NCBI RefSeq assembly: GCF_039535475.1
Contig: NZ_BAAAXG010000026.1
Location: forward strand, 3,405,501 to 3,469,500
Direction: 5' to 3'
DNA: 64,000 nucleotides
Source of the DNA: Streptomyces showdoensis
GTDB lineage: Bacteria > Actinomycetota > Actinomycetes > Streptomycetales > Streptomycetaceae
In this document: positions 1-9,023 of the stretch, piece by piece
How positions within the stretch are numbered: position 1 is the first letter of the stretch
How the letters are laid out: each line of letters starts with the position of its first letter
The notes under the pieces: generated by a model
What the model saw: only the letters and a program-made list of their open reading frames with translations
Databases searched by the model: none
Told to the model about the DNA's origin: nothing
Position numbers and translations under genes: made by a program

Positions 1-534
1 GCCACCGTCGTCGGCCACTCCCTCGCCGGCCTCCACGCGGAGGCCTTCGCGCGCCTCCACCCCGCCCGTACCGCCGCCCTCGTCCTCGTCGACTCCTCCG
101 TCGAGGAGCGTCCGCGCGCCTCCCGCACCGCCCCGGCCCGCGCCCGCCTGCTGGGCGCCGTGCTGTCCGCCGCCGGGATCCCGGCCGCGCTCGGACCGGC
201 CGCCCGCCGGCTCTCCGTACGGCACGACCCCGCGCCGCCCGCCCTGGTCCGCCGGGTCTACCGCACCTCGCGGGTGCTGCGCGGCACCCTCGACGAGAAC
301 GCCCGCTACGGCGCCGTCGCCGCCGAACTCCTCGCCCTGCGCGCCTGGGCGCCGCTGCCGCCGGGCCTCCCCGTCACCGTGCTCGCCGCGCCCGACGGCT
401 CCGCCCGCTGGGAACGCCGCCAGCGCGCGCTGGCCCGACGGCTCGGCGCCCGCTACGAGGCGGCCGAGCCGTCGGGCCATCTGGTCATGCTGGACGACCC
501 GGAGGCCGTGGCCCGGGCCGTGCTCGGGGAGTAG
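1..534 (+). CDS. Alpha/beta hydrolase, C-terminal part (5' truncated by window edge)
   Basis: The reading frame is open from the first base, so the gene begins outside the window. Visible residues 5-10 read GHSLAG, the nucleophile elbow (G-x-S-x-G) of alpha/beta hydrolases, followed by LVLVDSS, the strand typical after the elbow. Near the C-terminus SGHLVMLDDPEAV matches the usual catalytic-histidine segment of this fold. The substrate cannot be told from the fragment. It runs convergent to the CBS-domain gene, 15 bp away. Confidence 0.85.
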   Translation, partial: ATVVGHSLAGLHAEAFARLHPARTAALVLVDSSVEERPRASRTAPARARLLGAVLSAAGIPAALGPAARRLSVRHDPAPPALVRRVYRTSRVLRGTLDENARYGAVAAELLALRAWAPLPPGLPVTVLAAPDGSARWERRQRALARRLGARYEAAEPSGHLVMLDDPEAVARAVLGE

Positions 535-549
535 GAGCCCCGGAGCGGG

Positions 550-969
550 TCAGGAGGCGGCGTACACGCTCGCGCAGAACGCCTTCAGCTGCTCGTCCGA
601 CAGCTGCTGGGCCAGATCGGCCTCGCTGATCATGCCGACCAGCTTCTTGTTCTCGACGACGGGAAGCCGCCGGATCTGGTGGCTCTGCATCTCCTCCAGC
701 ACCGCCCCCACGTCCGCGCCCGAGTCGATCCAGCGGGGCGTGCCCTTGGCCATCTCACCGCAGGTGATCTTGGCGGGATCGTGGCCCATCGCCACACAGC
801 CCACGACGATGTCGCGGTCCGTGAGGATGCCGCAGAGCCGCTCGTTCCGGTCGGCGATGGGCAGGGCGCCCACGTTCAGGTCGCGCATCAGCTGGGCGGC
901 GCGGTCGAGCGTCTCGTGTGCGGGGATCCACTGGGCCCCCGCGTGCATGATGTCCTTCGCCGTGGTCAT
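550..969 (-). CDS. CBS-domain protein (tandem CBS pair)
   Basis: The 139-residue protein consists almost wholly of two CBS domains (about residues 7-62 and 72-128). Diagnostic stretches are GALPIADRNERLCGILTDRDIV and RRLPVVENKKLVGMISEADL, each read as two shorter blocks. Stand-alone CBS pairs usually bind adenosyl ligands such as AMP or ATP and sense energy state; the ligand here is unknown. The ATG at 969 was chosen because it begins the domain-consistent sequence MTTAKDIMHAG and has a purine-rich GAAAGG upstream; the frame stays open further upstream but that part is low-complexity Arg/Gly sequence. Confidence 0.88.
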   Translation of the reverse strand: MTTAKDIMHAGAQWIPAHETLDRAAQLMRDLNVGALPIADRNERLCGILTDRDIVVGCVAMGHDPAKITCGEMAKGTPRWIDSGADVGAVLEEMQSHQIRRLPVVENKKLVGMISEADLAQQLSDEQLKAFCASVYAAS

Positions 970-1109
970 GGGGTGCGTACCTTTCGTCGGACGCCGATCG
1001 CGGTCGTACGTACGGAAGTCCCCGAGCACTCTCGATTGTCCGTTCACGACGCGGCCCCCGCGACCGCTGGGGTCACGGGGGCCGGCGCATCGGCACAAGG
1101 GGGCGGCGG

Positions 1110-1736
1110 TCAGGCGCCGCGCTGCCTGAGCATGTCCGCCATCAGCTTGATCTCGGACTCCTGGGCGTCGACCATGCCCTGCGCGAGGTCGCGCTCGACC
1201 CCGGGCACGCACCGCTCGACACAGCCCTGGGCCATGTGGATGCCGCCCTTGTGGTGCGCGGTCATCAGCTTCAGGTACAGCACCTCGGCGTCCCGGCCGG
1301 AGGCCTCGCGCAGCCGGTCGAGGTCGGCGCGGGTGGCCATGCCCGGCATGAGCTCGCCGTCCTCGCCGCCCGCGGCCATGCCGCCCATGTCCATCCAGGT
1401 CATCGGCTCCACGCCGGACTGCACCTTCGGCAGCCCCCACAGGTCGAGCCAGCCCAGCATCATGCCGCGCTGGTTGGCCTGGGTGTTGGCGATGTCGTAC
1501 GCGAGGCGGCGCACGTCCTCGTCCTTCGTGCGGTCGCGGACGATGAAGGACATCTCGACGGCCTGCTGGTGGTGGACGGCCATGTCACGGGCGAAGCCCG
1601 CGTCCGCCGACTCCGCCGTCGGCGTGGCCGGCGCCTTGTCGCGGTCCGCGGAGGCGACGGTGACCGCGCCCCCGGCGAACAGCAGCGCCAGGACCACGGC
1701 GGTGACGGACGCCCACTGCGTACGGTTCAGCTTCAC
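1110..1736 (-). CDS. DUF305 family secreted or membrane-anchored protein
   Basis: This 208-residue protein has an N-terminal hydrophobic segment (about residues 9-30), a signal peptide or anchor, followed by a DUF305 domain. The family hallmarks are visible: FARDMAVHHQQAVEMS near residue 48 and LMTAHHKGGIHMAQ near residue 157, paired HH motifs with Met-rich surroundings (MDMGGMAAGG). DUF305 proteins are often found in metal-handling loci; the biochemical role is not established. Its ATG overlaps the stop of the upstream DUF3105 gene by 4 bp, so the two are translationally coupled, a combination common in actinobacteria. Confidence 0.9.
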   Translation of the reverse strand: MKLNRTQWASVTAVVLALLFAGGAVTVASADRDKAPATPTAESADAGFARDMAVHHQQAVEMSFIVRDRTKDEDVRRLAYDIANTQANQRGMMLGWLDLWGLPKVQSGVEPMTWMDMGGMAAGGEDGELMPGMATRADLDRLREASGRDAEVLYLKLMTAHHKGGIHMAQGCVERCVPGVERDLAQGMVDAQESEIKLMADMLRQRGA

Positions 1737-2410
1737 TGGCCCATCCCGGCGCCGCCCTGACCGTCCGCACCGACCCCACCGGTGCAGGCGGCGCCCGGCT
1801 CCGGCGTCTGCGGGCCGTTCACGTACTTGGTGAAGAAGGCGTCGACCCGCGGGTCGCCCGCGCCGTCCACGGTCACCTGCTTGCCCCAGGCGCTCAGCAT
1901 GATGGTGCCGGACTGGTCGTCGACCGGGCTCATCAGCGAGTACGGGGTCTTCTTGACCTTCGAGCTCAGCTTCTCGACGTCCGCGGGGGACGCCTTCTTG
2001 TTGTACGTCACCCAGACGGCGCCGTGCTCCAGGGAGTGCACCGCGTTGGTGTCGTTGACCGCCTTGGTGTACACGTCGCCGTTGCAGTTCTGCCAGACCG
2101 GGTTGTGGTCCCCGCCGACCGGCGGCTTCATGTCGTACTTCACCGGCGTGGTGACGTGGTTGCGGCCCAGCTTCTTGGCGTCCCAGGACTTCTCGTCCTT
2201 GATGGGGGCCTTGGCGGCGGCCTCCTGCTGCTCCTGCTCCTTGTTCTCCTTGGTGATGACCCAGCCGCCGAAGCCGACGAGGCTGAGCACGACGACGGTG
2301 GAGAGACCGATGGTCAGGAAGCGGTTGCGGCGCTCACGGGCCTGCTCGGCGCGGCGCAGCTCCTCTATCTTGGCGCGGCGGTCGGCGGTGGTGGAGCGGT
2401 TCGCGGCCAT
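1733..2410 (-). CDS. DUF3105 domain membrane protein
   Basis: The 225-residue protein has a charged N-terminus (MAANRSTTADRRAKIEELRR), one transmembrane helix at about residues 33-53, and an extracytoplasmic DUF3105 domain with PPVGGDHNPVWQNCNGDVY and HSLEHGAVWVTY. The conserved His and Cys suggest metal or redox chemistry, which is inference. The ATG at 2410 starts the recognisable N-terminus; the longer open frame upstream is Arg/Pro-rich and overlaps the preceding gene. It overlaps the DUF305 gene by 4 bp. Confidence 0.88.
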   Translation of the reverse strand: MAANRSTTADRRAKIEELRRAEQARERRNRFLTIGLSTVVVLSLVGFGGWVITKENKEQEQQEAAAKAPIKDEKSWDAKKLGRNHVTTPVKYDMKPPVGGDHNPVWQNCNGDVYTKAVNDTNAVHSLEHGAVWVTYNKKASPADVEKLSSKVKKTPYSLMSPVDDQSGTIMLSAWGKQVTVDGAGDPRVDAFFTKYVNGPQTPEPGAACTGGVGADGQGGAGMGQ

Positions 2411-2487
2411 GGTGGTGTCGTCCTTCTCGGAAGTTCGGAAGTGAAGAAGAAAAAATGCGAACGAACTGAGGGGGATAACCCGGCCGC

Positions 2488-2874
2488 TCACGTCCGCAGG
2501 ACTTGAAGGACGTGGAGGTCCGGCGCACGGGGCTGTGCGCCGGGGCGGGGCGCCTGGCCGGAGTGGGGCGGCGCGCCGGGGCGCGGGGGCCGTCCCTCCG
2601 CGTGCAGCGGGGTGGCCGGCGGCGGGGCGCTGAGCACCGCGGGGGAGAGGGACGGGAAGAGGGAGCAGCCGCCCGGGTCGTAGGGGCAGACGAACTCGTC
2701 GACCACCGAGGTGTGGTGCCGTGCGGCCGTCTCGTGCCCGGCGAACCGGTCGGCGCCGCCCGGGTCGCCGACACCCAGACAGAGGAAGAGCGCGCCGAGG
2801 AGCGTCGCCACGGCACTCGCCAGTGCCAGGGGACGCGCGTGTCGCGGCGGGCCGATGAGCCGGGAGGCTCCCAT
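2488..2874 (-). CDS. Hypothetical secreted or membrane protein
   Basis: This 128-residue protein has a hydrophobic stretch near residues 15-35 (LALASAVATLLGALFLCLGV) and then a segment with two cysteines (DEFVCPYDPGGCSLFPSLSP). The C-terminal half is rich in Pro and Arg and ends DLHVLQVLRT. I recall similar proteins in other streptomycetes but no function. It lies 77 bp upstream of the DUF3105 gene on the same strand and may lead that operon. Confidence 0.6.
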   Translation of the reverse strand: MGASRLIGPPRHARPLALASAVATLLGALFLCLGVGDPGGADRFAGHETAARHHTSVVDEFVCPYDPGGCSLFPSLSPAVLSAPPPATPLHAEGRPPRPGAPPHSGQAPRPGAQPRAPDLHVLQVLRT

Positions 2875-3012
2875 GGGCGCCGATCGTAGTGGCAGAAGCG
2901 GACCCTTGGGCCGGACGGGGGATCAGTCGGTACCGGAAAGATGCCTGACCGGCGCCGTTTTCCGGCCGCTTCCCCGTTACCTGAGTCACAGCGGACCAGG
3001 CACTATGGGTGT

Positions 3013-3028
3013 GCAACGTGCACGAAAC
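3013..3028 (+). promoter_or_regulatory. Possible GlnR half-box upstream of glnA2
   Basis: GCAAC-n6-GAAAC has the spacing and base content of one a-site/b-site pair of the actinobacterial GlnR box. It lies about 85 bp before the glnA2 start. Only one pair is present, unlike the two-pair boxes at glnII and glnA in this window, so binding is doubtful. Confidence 0.25.
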
Positions 3029-3112
3029 CATGTGGTGGGATGCTCAGGTGCCCCCCCGATGTGCCCGAGGCGGTGGGAGCAGGCGGCCTGACCAGCGAGG
3101 ATGGGTGTGGAA

Positions 3113-4474
3113 ATGGACAAGCAGCAGGAATTTGTGCTCCGTACGCTCGAGGAGCGCGACATCCGCTTCGTGCGTCTGTGGTTCACCGACGTGCTGGGCT
3201 TCCTGAAGTCGGTTGCCGTGGCTCCCGCCGAGCTTGAGCAGGCGTTCGACGAGGGGATCGGCTTCGACGGCTCCGCGATCGAGGGCTTCGCCCGTGTATA
3301 CGAGTCGGACATGATCGCCAAGCCGGACCCGGGCACCTTCCAGATCCTGCCCTGGCGTGCGGAGGCCCCCGGCACGGCCCGAATGTTCTGCGACATCCTC
3401 ATGCCCGACGGCTCGCCGTCCTTCGCGGACCCGCGCTACGTCCTGAAGCGGGCCCTCGCCAAGACCTCGGACCTGGGCTTCACCTTCTACACCCACCCCG
3501 AGATCGAGTTCTTCCTGCTGAAGGACAAGCCGCTCGACGGCACGCGGCCGACCCCGGCCGACAACTCGGGCTACTTCGACCACACCCCGCAGAACGTGGG
3601 CATGGACTTCCGCCGCCAGGCGATCACGATGCTGGAGTCGATGGGCATCTCGGTGGAGTTCTCCCACCACGAGGGCGCGCCCGGCCAGCAGGAGATCGAC
3701 CTGCGGTACGCGGACGCCCTCTCCACCGCCGACAACATCATGACCTTCCGCCTGGTGATGAAGCAGGTCGCGCTCGAACAGGGCGTCCAGGCCACCTTCA
3801 TGCCGAAGCCGTTCTCCGAGTACCCCGGCTCGGGCATGCACACCCACCTCTCCCTCTTCGAGGGCGACCGCAACGCGTTCTACGAGTCGGGCTCCGAGTA
3901 CCAGCTCTCCAAGGTGGGGCGCTCCTTCATCGCGGGCCTGCTGAAGCACGCCGGCGAGATCTCGGCCGTCACCAACCAGTGGGTCAACTCCTACAAGCGC
4001 ATCTGGGGTGGCTCGGGCCGCACCGCGGGCTCCGGCGGCGAGGCCCCCGCGTACATCTGCTGGGGCCACAACAACCGCTCCGCGCTGATCCGCGTCCCGA
4101 TGTACAAGCCCGGCAAGATGGGCTCCTCCCGCGTCGAGGTCCGCTCCATCGACTCGGGCGCCAACCCGTACCTGACCTACGCGGTCCTCCTCGCCGCGGG
4201 CCTCAAGGGCATCGAGGAGGGCTACGAGCTCCCGGCCGGCGCCGACGACGACGTCTGGGCCCTCAGCGACGCCGAGCGCCGCGCGATGGGCATCGAGCCC
4301 CTCCCGCAGAACCTGGGCGAGGCCATCGCCCTCATGGAGCGCAGCGAACTGGTCGCGGAGACCCTCGGCGAGCACGTCTTCGACTTCTTCCTGCGCAACA
4401 AGAAGCAGGAGTGGGAGGAGTACCGCAGCGAGGTCACCGCCTTCGAGCTCCGCAAGAACCTGCCGGTGCTGTAG
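3113..4474 (+). CDS. glnA2: Glutamine-synthetase-like ligase GlnA2 (probable gamma-glutamylpolyamine synthetase)
   Basis: The 453-residue product has the type I glutamine synthetase fold: GFDGSAIEGFARVYESDM near the N-terminus, THPEIEFFLL, the ATP-binding FMPKPFSEYPGSGMHTHLSL, and NNRSALIRVP. S. coelicolor GlnA2 is reported to ligate glutamate to polyamines rather than ammonia, and this protein is nearly colinear with it, so that role is likely. Where GlnA carries the adenylylated tyrosine (DLYELAPEE), this protein has DVWALSDAE, so GlnE should not modify it. The ATG at 3113 (MDKQQEFVLRTL) gives the family length; the ATG at 3101 adds four residues and sits against the ribosome binding site. 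Confidence 0.92.
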   Translation: MDKQQEFVLRTLEERDIRFVRLWFTDVLGFLKSVAVAPAELEQAFDEGIGFDGSAIEGFARVYESDMIAKPDPGTFQILPWRAEAPGTARMFCDILMPDGSPSFADPRYVLKRALAKTSDLGFTFYTHPEIEFFLLKDKPLDGTRPTPADNSGYFDHTPQNVGMDFRRQAITMLESMGISVEFSHHEGAPGQQEIDLRYADALSTADNIMTFRLVMKQVALEQGVQATFMPKPFSEYPGSGMHTHLSLFEGDRNAFYESGSEYQLSKVGRSFIAGLLKHAGEISAVTNQWVNSYKRIWGGSGRTAGSGGEAPAYICWGHNNRSALIRVPMYKPGKMGSSRVEVRSIDSGANPYLTYAVLLAAGLKGIEEGYELPAGADDDVWALSDAERRAMGIEPLPQNLGEAIALMERSELVAETLGEHVFDFFLRNKKQEWEEYRSEVTAFELRKNLPVL

Positions 4475-4487
4475 GCGCCGCGGCGCC

Positions 4488-4889
4488 GTGCGACTCCTCC
4501 CGACCACCCCCAACCGCTGCGCGAACACCATCCCTGGCGTCGCCCCGGCCGTCCTCCTCGCCGTGCACGCGGCGGAGTCGGGGGCCGGCTGGGCCCTCGC
4601 CGCCGCCCTGGCCTCGCTGGTGTTCGCGGTGCGGGGCTGGCGGCTGGGGGTGCGGTGCGAGCCGGGGCGGCTGGTGGTGCACGGCTATCTGCGGACCCGC
4701 CGGATCGACCGGTCCCGGATCACCGGGGTCACGGACTTCCCGGCCGTCCGCTGGACCGCGCCCGGCGGCCGGGAGCGGTGGACGCCGGTCCTGGCCTTCC
4801 TCGGCACGTCCGAGGAGACGGCCGGCACGCGCCGCCGCAAGCGCGAGAACGTGGCGCGGCTGCGGCGCTGGGCGGCCGGGCGGCGCTGA
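4488..4889 (+). CDS. PH-domain-like membrane protein
   Basis: The 133-residue protein starts at a GTG 13 bp after glnA2. It has hydrophobic segments at about residues 16-48 and then a short domain (LGVRCEPGRLVVHGYLRTRR, DRSRITGV) of the bacterial PH-like type often placed next to two membrane helices. The C-terminus is Arg-rich. Function unknown. The spacing suggests cotranscription with glnA2. Confidence 0.6.
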   Translation: MRLLPTTPNRCANTIPGVAPAVLLAVHAAESGAGWALAAALASLVFAVRGWRLGVRCEPGRLVVHGYLRTRRIDRSRITGVTDFPAVRWTAPGGRERWTPVLAFLGTSEETAGTRRRKRENVARLRRWAAGRR

Positions 4890-4957
4890 GCCGTCGGCTC
4901 CGGTCAAACCCGTTGCGGCGGCGAGGGCGACGTCCGACACTGCGGAGCGTGAACGAC

Positions 4958-5467
4958 GTGACCATGATCCAGACCGCCCGGCTCCGGCTGCACCCGCTCT
5001 CCTTCGGCGACGCCCAGCGCATCGTCGACGCCCGGCCCGCGCCGGGGGAGCTGTGGGCCGAGGGCTACCCCGGCGTCGGCGACACCGGGGTGGCGCGCGC
5101 CTTCCTCGCCGGGATCGCCGAGCGGGGCGACCCCGGCGTCTACCGGCCGTACGCGATACGCCTGGACGCCGACGGCCTCGTCATCGGCGGCATCGGCTTC
5201 CACCGCCCGCCCGGGCCGGACGGCGTCGTCACCGTCGGCTACGGCCTCGTCCCGGCCTTCCGCGGACAGGGCTACGCCTCCGAGTCCCTGCGCGGCCTGA
5301 TCGGCCGCGCCCGCGAGGCCGGCGCCACCGCCGTCCGCGGCGACGCCGACCTGGACAACATCCCCTCGCAGCGGGTGATGGAGGCCGCGGGCATGGTGTA
5401 CGAGGGCGAGGACGACAAGGTGCGGAACTACCGCGTCGTGTTCCAGGGGGCCGCGGACGCCACCTAG
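4958..5467 (+). CDS. GNAT family N-acetyltransferase
   Basis: The protein has the ribosomal-protein-type GNAT layout: an N-terminal TARLRLHPLSFGDA and the acetyl-CoA pyrophosphate loop VPAFRGQGYASESLRGL (the R/Q-x-x-G-x-G/A motif), followed by DLDNIPSQRVMEAAGM. The substrate is unknown. Starts at 4949 (GTG), 4958 (GTG) and 4964 (ATG) are possible; 4958 is best spaced from GGAG at 4943-4946. Its stop codon overlaps the stop of the convergent VOC gene. Confidence 0.82.
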   Translation: MTMIQTARLRLHPLSFGDAQRIVDARPAPGELWAEGYPGVGDTGVARAFLAGIAERGDPGVYRPYAIRLDADGLVIGGIGFHRPPGPDGVVTVGYGLVPAFRGQGYASESLRGLIGRAREAGATAVRGDADLDNIPSQRVMEAAGMVYEGEDDKVRNYRVVFQGAADAT

Positions 5468-5895
5468 CGCTCCGACAGTTCCGACGGGGCCTCCTGGACC
5501 ACCCAGCCGTTGCCGTCCGGGTCCGCGAAGGTCAGGAAGGAGTTCCAGGTGCCGCCCTTGCCCTCCTCCCAGCCCGTCGCGCCCACGTGCATCACCGGGG
5601 ACACGTCCACGCCCGCCTCGACGAGCCGGTTCCGGGCCCCCTCGATGTCGGTGACGCAGAACTGGAGGCCGTGCAGCGTGCCGGGGGCCATCCCGCGGGT
5701 GCCGGGGAACGGCGGCATGCCCTCGATCAGGGCCAGCGAACAGCGCGAGCCGGGCGGTGTGAGCTGGATGATCCGGACGCCCGGGGCCACCTCCTGGTCC
5801 AGGTCGACCGTGAAGCCGCACCGGTCGGCGTAGAACTCCTTGGCCCGGTCCAGATCGGTCACGGGGACGGGGACGACTTCCAGGGTCCAGTTCAC
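5464..5895 (-). CDS. VOC family (glyoxalase/bleomycin-resistance fold) protein
   Basis: The 143-residue protein carries one VOC repeat pair: VPVTDLDRAKEFYADRCGFT at the N-terminus and LTFADPDGNGWVVQE at the C-terminus, typical of stand-alone VOC proteins. These bind metals or small molecules; no specific substrate is evident. The GTG at 5895 has GAGGAG 8 bp upstream and begins the canonical NWTLEVVPVPV strand. Confidence 0.88.
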   Translation of the reverse strand: MNWTLEVVPVPVTDLDRAKEFYADRCGFTVDLDQEVAPGVRIIQLTPPGSRCSLALIEGMPPFPGTRGMAPGTLHGLQFCVTDIEGARNRLVEAGVDVSPVMHVGATGWEEGKGGTWNSFLTFADPDGNGWVVQEAPSELSER

Positions 5896-6035
5896 GTTCG
5901 GGGCTCCTCGGGCGACGGTATTCAGGCCGTACCACCGTGCCCGGGACGGCGCCGCCACGCACCTCGAAACGCCAAGGCGGCCGTTCGCCGGATAGGCTCG
6001 TCCGGGCTGGACCGACCGGCGGAGGGAGCGGCGGC

Positions 6036-9023
6036 ATGACGGTGCCGGGACGCAGGAGCAGCACGTTCAGCAGGCTGCTGCGGCACGGGTTCACCGATCC
6101 GTCCGCCGCCGAACGGCTGCTCGACCTGGAGGAGCTCGCCGCCCTGCGCGACGACTCGGTGCTGCTCGACGCCCTCGGCGGCACCGCCGACCCCGACCTC
6201 GCCCTGCGCGGCCTGGTCCGGCTCGTCGAGGCGCAGCCCGAGGCGGAGCGGCCCGCGCTCACCACCACGCTGCTCTCCGCCAAGCCCTTCCGGGACCGGC
6301 TGCTCGGCGTGCTCGGCGCCTCCGAGGCGCTCGCCGACCACCTGGCCCGCCACCCGCACGACTGGCAGGCCCTCGTCACGTACGAGGCCGCCGACCTCCA
6401 CCCGGGCGTCGCCGACTTCGAGCGCGGGCTCGCCGAGGCCGACGACCCGGTCTCGCTGCGGGTCGCCTACCGGCGCTGCCTGCTCGCCCTCGCTGCCCGC
6501 GACGTCTGCGGCACCACCCACGTCGCCCAGACCGCCGCCGAGCTCGCCGACCTCGCCACCGCCACCCTGCGCGCCGCCCTGGCGCTCGCCAAGGCCGCCG
6601 CGCCCGAGGACGCCGCCCAGTGCCGGCTGGCCGTCATCGCCATGGGCAAGTGCGGCGGCCACGAGCTCAACTACGTCTCCGACGTCGACGTCATCTTCGT
6701 GGGCGAGCCGGCCGAGGGCGCCGACGAGGGCAAGGCGGTCCAGGCCGCGACCCGGCTCGCCTCGCACCTCATGCGGATCTGCTCCGAGACCACCGTCGAG
6801 GGCACCATCTGGCCGGTCGACGCCAACCTCCGCCCCGAAGGCCGCAACGGCCCGCTCGTGCGCACCCTCTCCTCCCACCTCGCCTACTACCAGCGCTGGG
6901 CCAAGACCTGGGAGTTCCAGGCCCTGCTGAAGGCGCGCGCGGTGGCCGGCGACCCGGAGCTCGGCGCCGCCTACATCGACGCCGTCTCCCCGCTCGTCTG
7001 GCAGGCCGCCGAGCGCGAGAACTTCGTCCCCGACGTGCAGAAGATGCGCCGCCGGGTGATCGACAACATCCCCGCCGCCCAGGTCGAGCGCGAGCTGAAG
7101 CTGGGCCCCGGCGGCCTGCGGGACGTCGAGTTCGCCGTCCAGCTCCTCCAGCTCGTGCACGGCCGCAGCGACGCCACGCTGCACAGCGGCACCACCCTCG
7201 ACGCGCTCGCCGCCCTCGCCGCCGGCGGCTACGTCGGCCGCGCCGACGCCGCCCAGCTCGACGACGCCTACCGCTTCCTGCGCGCCATGGAGCACCGCAT
7301 CCAGCTCTACCGGCTGCGCCGCACCCACCTCGTACCCGAGGGCGAGGCGGACCTGCGCCGCCTCGGGCGCTCCCTCGGCCTGCGCACCGACCCGGTCGCC
7401 GAGCTCAACAAGGAGTGGAAGCGGCACGCGGCCGTGGTCCGCCGGCTGCACGAGAAGCTGTTCTACCGGCCGCTCCTCGACGCCGTCGCCCAGCTCGCCC
7501 CCGGCGAGATCCGGCTCAGCCCCAAGGCGGCCGGCCAGCGCCTGGAAGCGCTCGGTTACGCCGACCCCTCCGCCGCCCTGCGCCACCTGGAGGCCCTGTC
7601 CTCCGGGGTCAGCCGCAAGGCCGCCATCCAGCGCACGCTGCTCCCGGTGCTGCTCGGCTGGTTCGCCGACTCCGCCGACCCGGACGCCGGACTCCTCGGC
7701 TTCCGCAAGGTCTCCGACGCCCTCGGGAAGACCCCCTGGTACCTGCGGCTGCTGCGCGACGAGGGCGCCGCCGCCGAGAACCTGGCCCGGGTCCTGTCGG
7801 CCGGCCGGCTGGCCCCCGACCTGCTGCTGCGGGCCCCCGAGGCGGTCGCGCTCCTCGGCGACCCCGAGGGCCTCAAGCCGCGCGGCCGGGACCACCTGGA
7901 GCAGGAGGTCCTCGCCGCCGTCGGCCGCGCGGACGGCGCCGAGCAGGCGGTCGCCGCGGCCCGCGGAGTGCGCCGCCGCGAGCTCTTCCGTACCGCCGCG
8001 GCCGACCTCATCCGCTCGTACGGCACGGAGGACAGCCCCCGCGAACCCGACCCCGGCGCCCTCGTCGACCGGGTCGGCAAGGCCGTCACCGACCTCAACG
8101 CGGCCACCCTCGCGGGCGCGCTCCGGGCGGCCGTGCGGGCCGAGTGGGGCGACGAACTGCCCACCCGCTTCGCGGTGATCGGCATGGGCCGCTTCGGCGG
8201 CCACGAACTCGGCTACGGCTCCGACGCGGACGTGCTGTTCGTGCACGAGCCCCGCGAGGGCGTCGACGAGCAGGAGGCCGCCCGGGCCGCCAACCGGGTC
8301 GTCACCGAGATGCGCAGGCTGCTGCAACTCCCCACCGCCGACCCGCCCCTGCTCATCGACGCCGACCTGCGCCCGGAGGGCAAGAGCGGCCCGATGGTCC
8401 GCACCCTCAAGTCCTACGAGGCCTACTACCGCCGCTGGTCGCTCGTCTGGGAGGCGCAGGCCCTGCTGCGCGCCGAACCGATGGCCGGCGACGCGGAGCT
8501 CGGCGCCCGCTTCATCGAGCTCGCCGACCCGCTGCGCTACCCGGTGGAGGGGCTCGGCGAGGACGCGGTGCGCGAGATCCGCCGGCTCAAGGCCCGGATG
8601 GAGACCGAGCGGCTGCCGCGCGGCGCCGACCCGACCCTCCACGCCAAGCTGGGCCGCGGCGGACTGAGCGACGTCGAGTGGACGGTGCAGCTGCTCCAGA
8701 TGCGGCACGGCTGGGCCGAGCCCGGCCTGCGCACCACCCGGACCCGCGAGGCCCTGGCCGCCGCCCACGCGGCGGGCCTGCTCGCCACGGAGGAGGCGCA
8801 GATCCTCGACGAGGCCTGGGTGCTGGCGACCCGGGTGCGCAACGCGGTGATGCTGGTCCGCGGCCGGGCCGGCGACACCTTCCCCTCCGAGCCGCGCGAA
8901 CTGGCCGCGGTCGGGCGCTACCTGGGCTACGGTCCGGGCCACGTCGGCGAGATGGTCGACGACTACCGACGGATCACGCGCCGGGCGCGGGCGGTGGTGG
9001 AGGAGCGCTTCTACGGCGCGTAG
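6036..9023 (+). CDS. glnE: Bifunctional glutamine synthetase adenylyltransferase/adenylyl-removing enzyme
   Basis: The 995-residue product has the two-headed GlnE architecture. Two nucleotidyltransferase cores are visible, VIAMGKCGGHELNYVSDVD near residue 200 and VIGMGRFGGHELGYGSDAD near residue 714, each with the G-G-x-E-L and S-D-x-D metal-binding signature and each followed by a helical bundle. By homology the N-terminal head removes AMP and the C-terminal head adds AMP to the regulatory tyrosine of GlnA. The ATG at 6036 (MTVPGRRSSTFSRLL) has GGAGGGA 8 bp upstream. The glnA target lies 44 kb away in this window. Confidence 0.97.
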   Translation: MTVPGRRSSTFSRLLRHGFTDPSAAERLLDLEELAALRDDSVLLDALGGTADPDLALRGLVRLVEAQPEAERPALTTTLLSAKPFRDRLLGVLGASEALADHLARHPHDWQALVTYEAADLHPGVADFERGLAEADDPVSLRVAYRRCLLALAARDVCGTTHVAQTAAELADLATATLRAALALAKAAAPEDAAQCRLAVIAMGKCGGHELNYVSDVDVIFVGEPAEGADEGKAVQAATRLASHLMRICSETTVEGTIWPVDANLRPEGRNGPLVRTLSSHLAYYQRWAKTWEFQALLKARAVAGDPELGAAYIDAVSPLVWQAAERENFVPDVQKMRRRVIDNIPAAQVERELKLGPGGLRDVEFAVQLLQLVHGRSDATLHSGTTLDALAALAAGGYVGRADAAQLDDAYRFLRAMEHRIQLYRLRRTHLVPEGEADLRRLGRSLGLRTDPVAELNKEWKRHAAVVRRLHEKLFYRPLLDAVAQLAPGEIRLSPKAAGQRLEALGYADPSAALRHLEALSSGVSRKAAIQRTLLPVLLGWFADSADPDAGLLGFRKVSDALGKTPWYLRLLRDEGAAAENLARVLSAGRLAPDLLLRAPEAVALLGDPEGLKPRGRDHLEQEVLAAVGRADGAEQAVAAARGVRRRELFRTAAADLIRSYGTEDSPREPDPGALVDRVGKAVTDLNAATLAGALRAAVRAEWGDELPTRFAVIGMGRFGGHELGYGSDADVLFVHEPREGVDEQEAARAANRVVTEMRRLLQLPTADPPLLIDADLRPEGKSGPMVRTLKSYEAYYRRWSLVWEAQALLRAEPMAGDAELGARFIELADPLRYPVEGLGEDAVREIRRLKARMETERLPRGADPTLHAKLGRGGLSDVEWTVQLLQMRHGWAEPGLRTTRTREALAAAHAAGLLATEEAQILDEAWVLATRVRNAVMLVRGRAGDTFPSEPRELAAVGRYLGYGPGHVGEMVDDYRRITRRARAVVEERFYGA

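Noticed and set aside
5922..8942. 1000-codon minus-strand frame opposite glnE
   Set aside because: glnE has all family motifs on the plus strand; the minus translation is repetitive Gly/Val/Glu with no recognisable domain.
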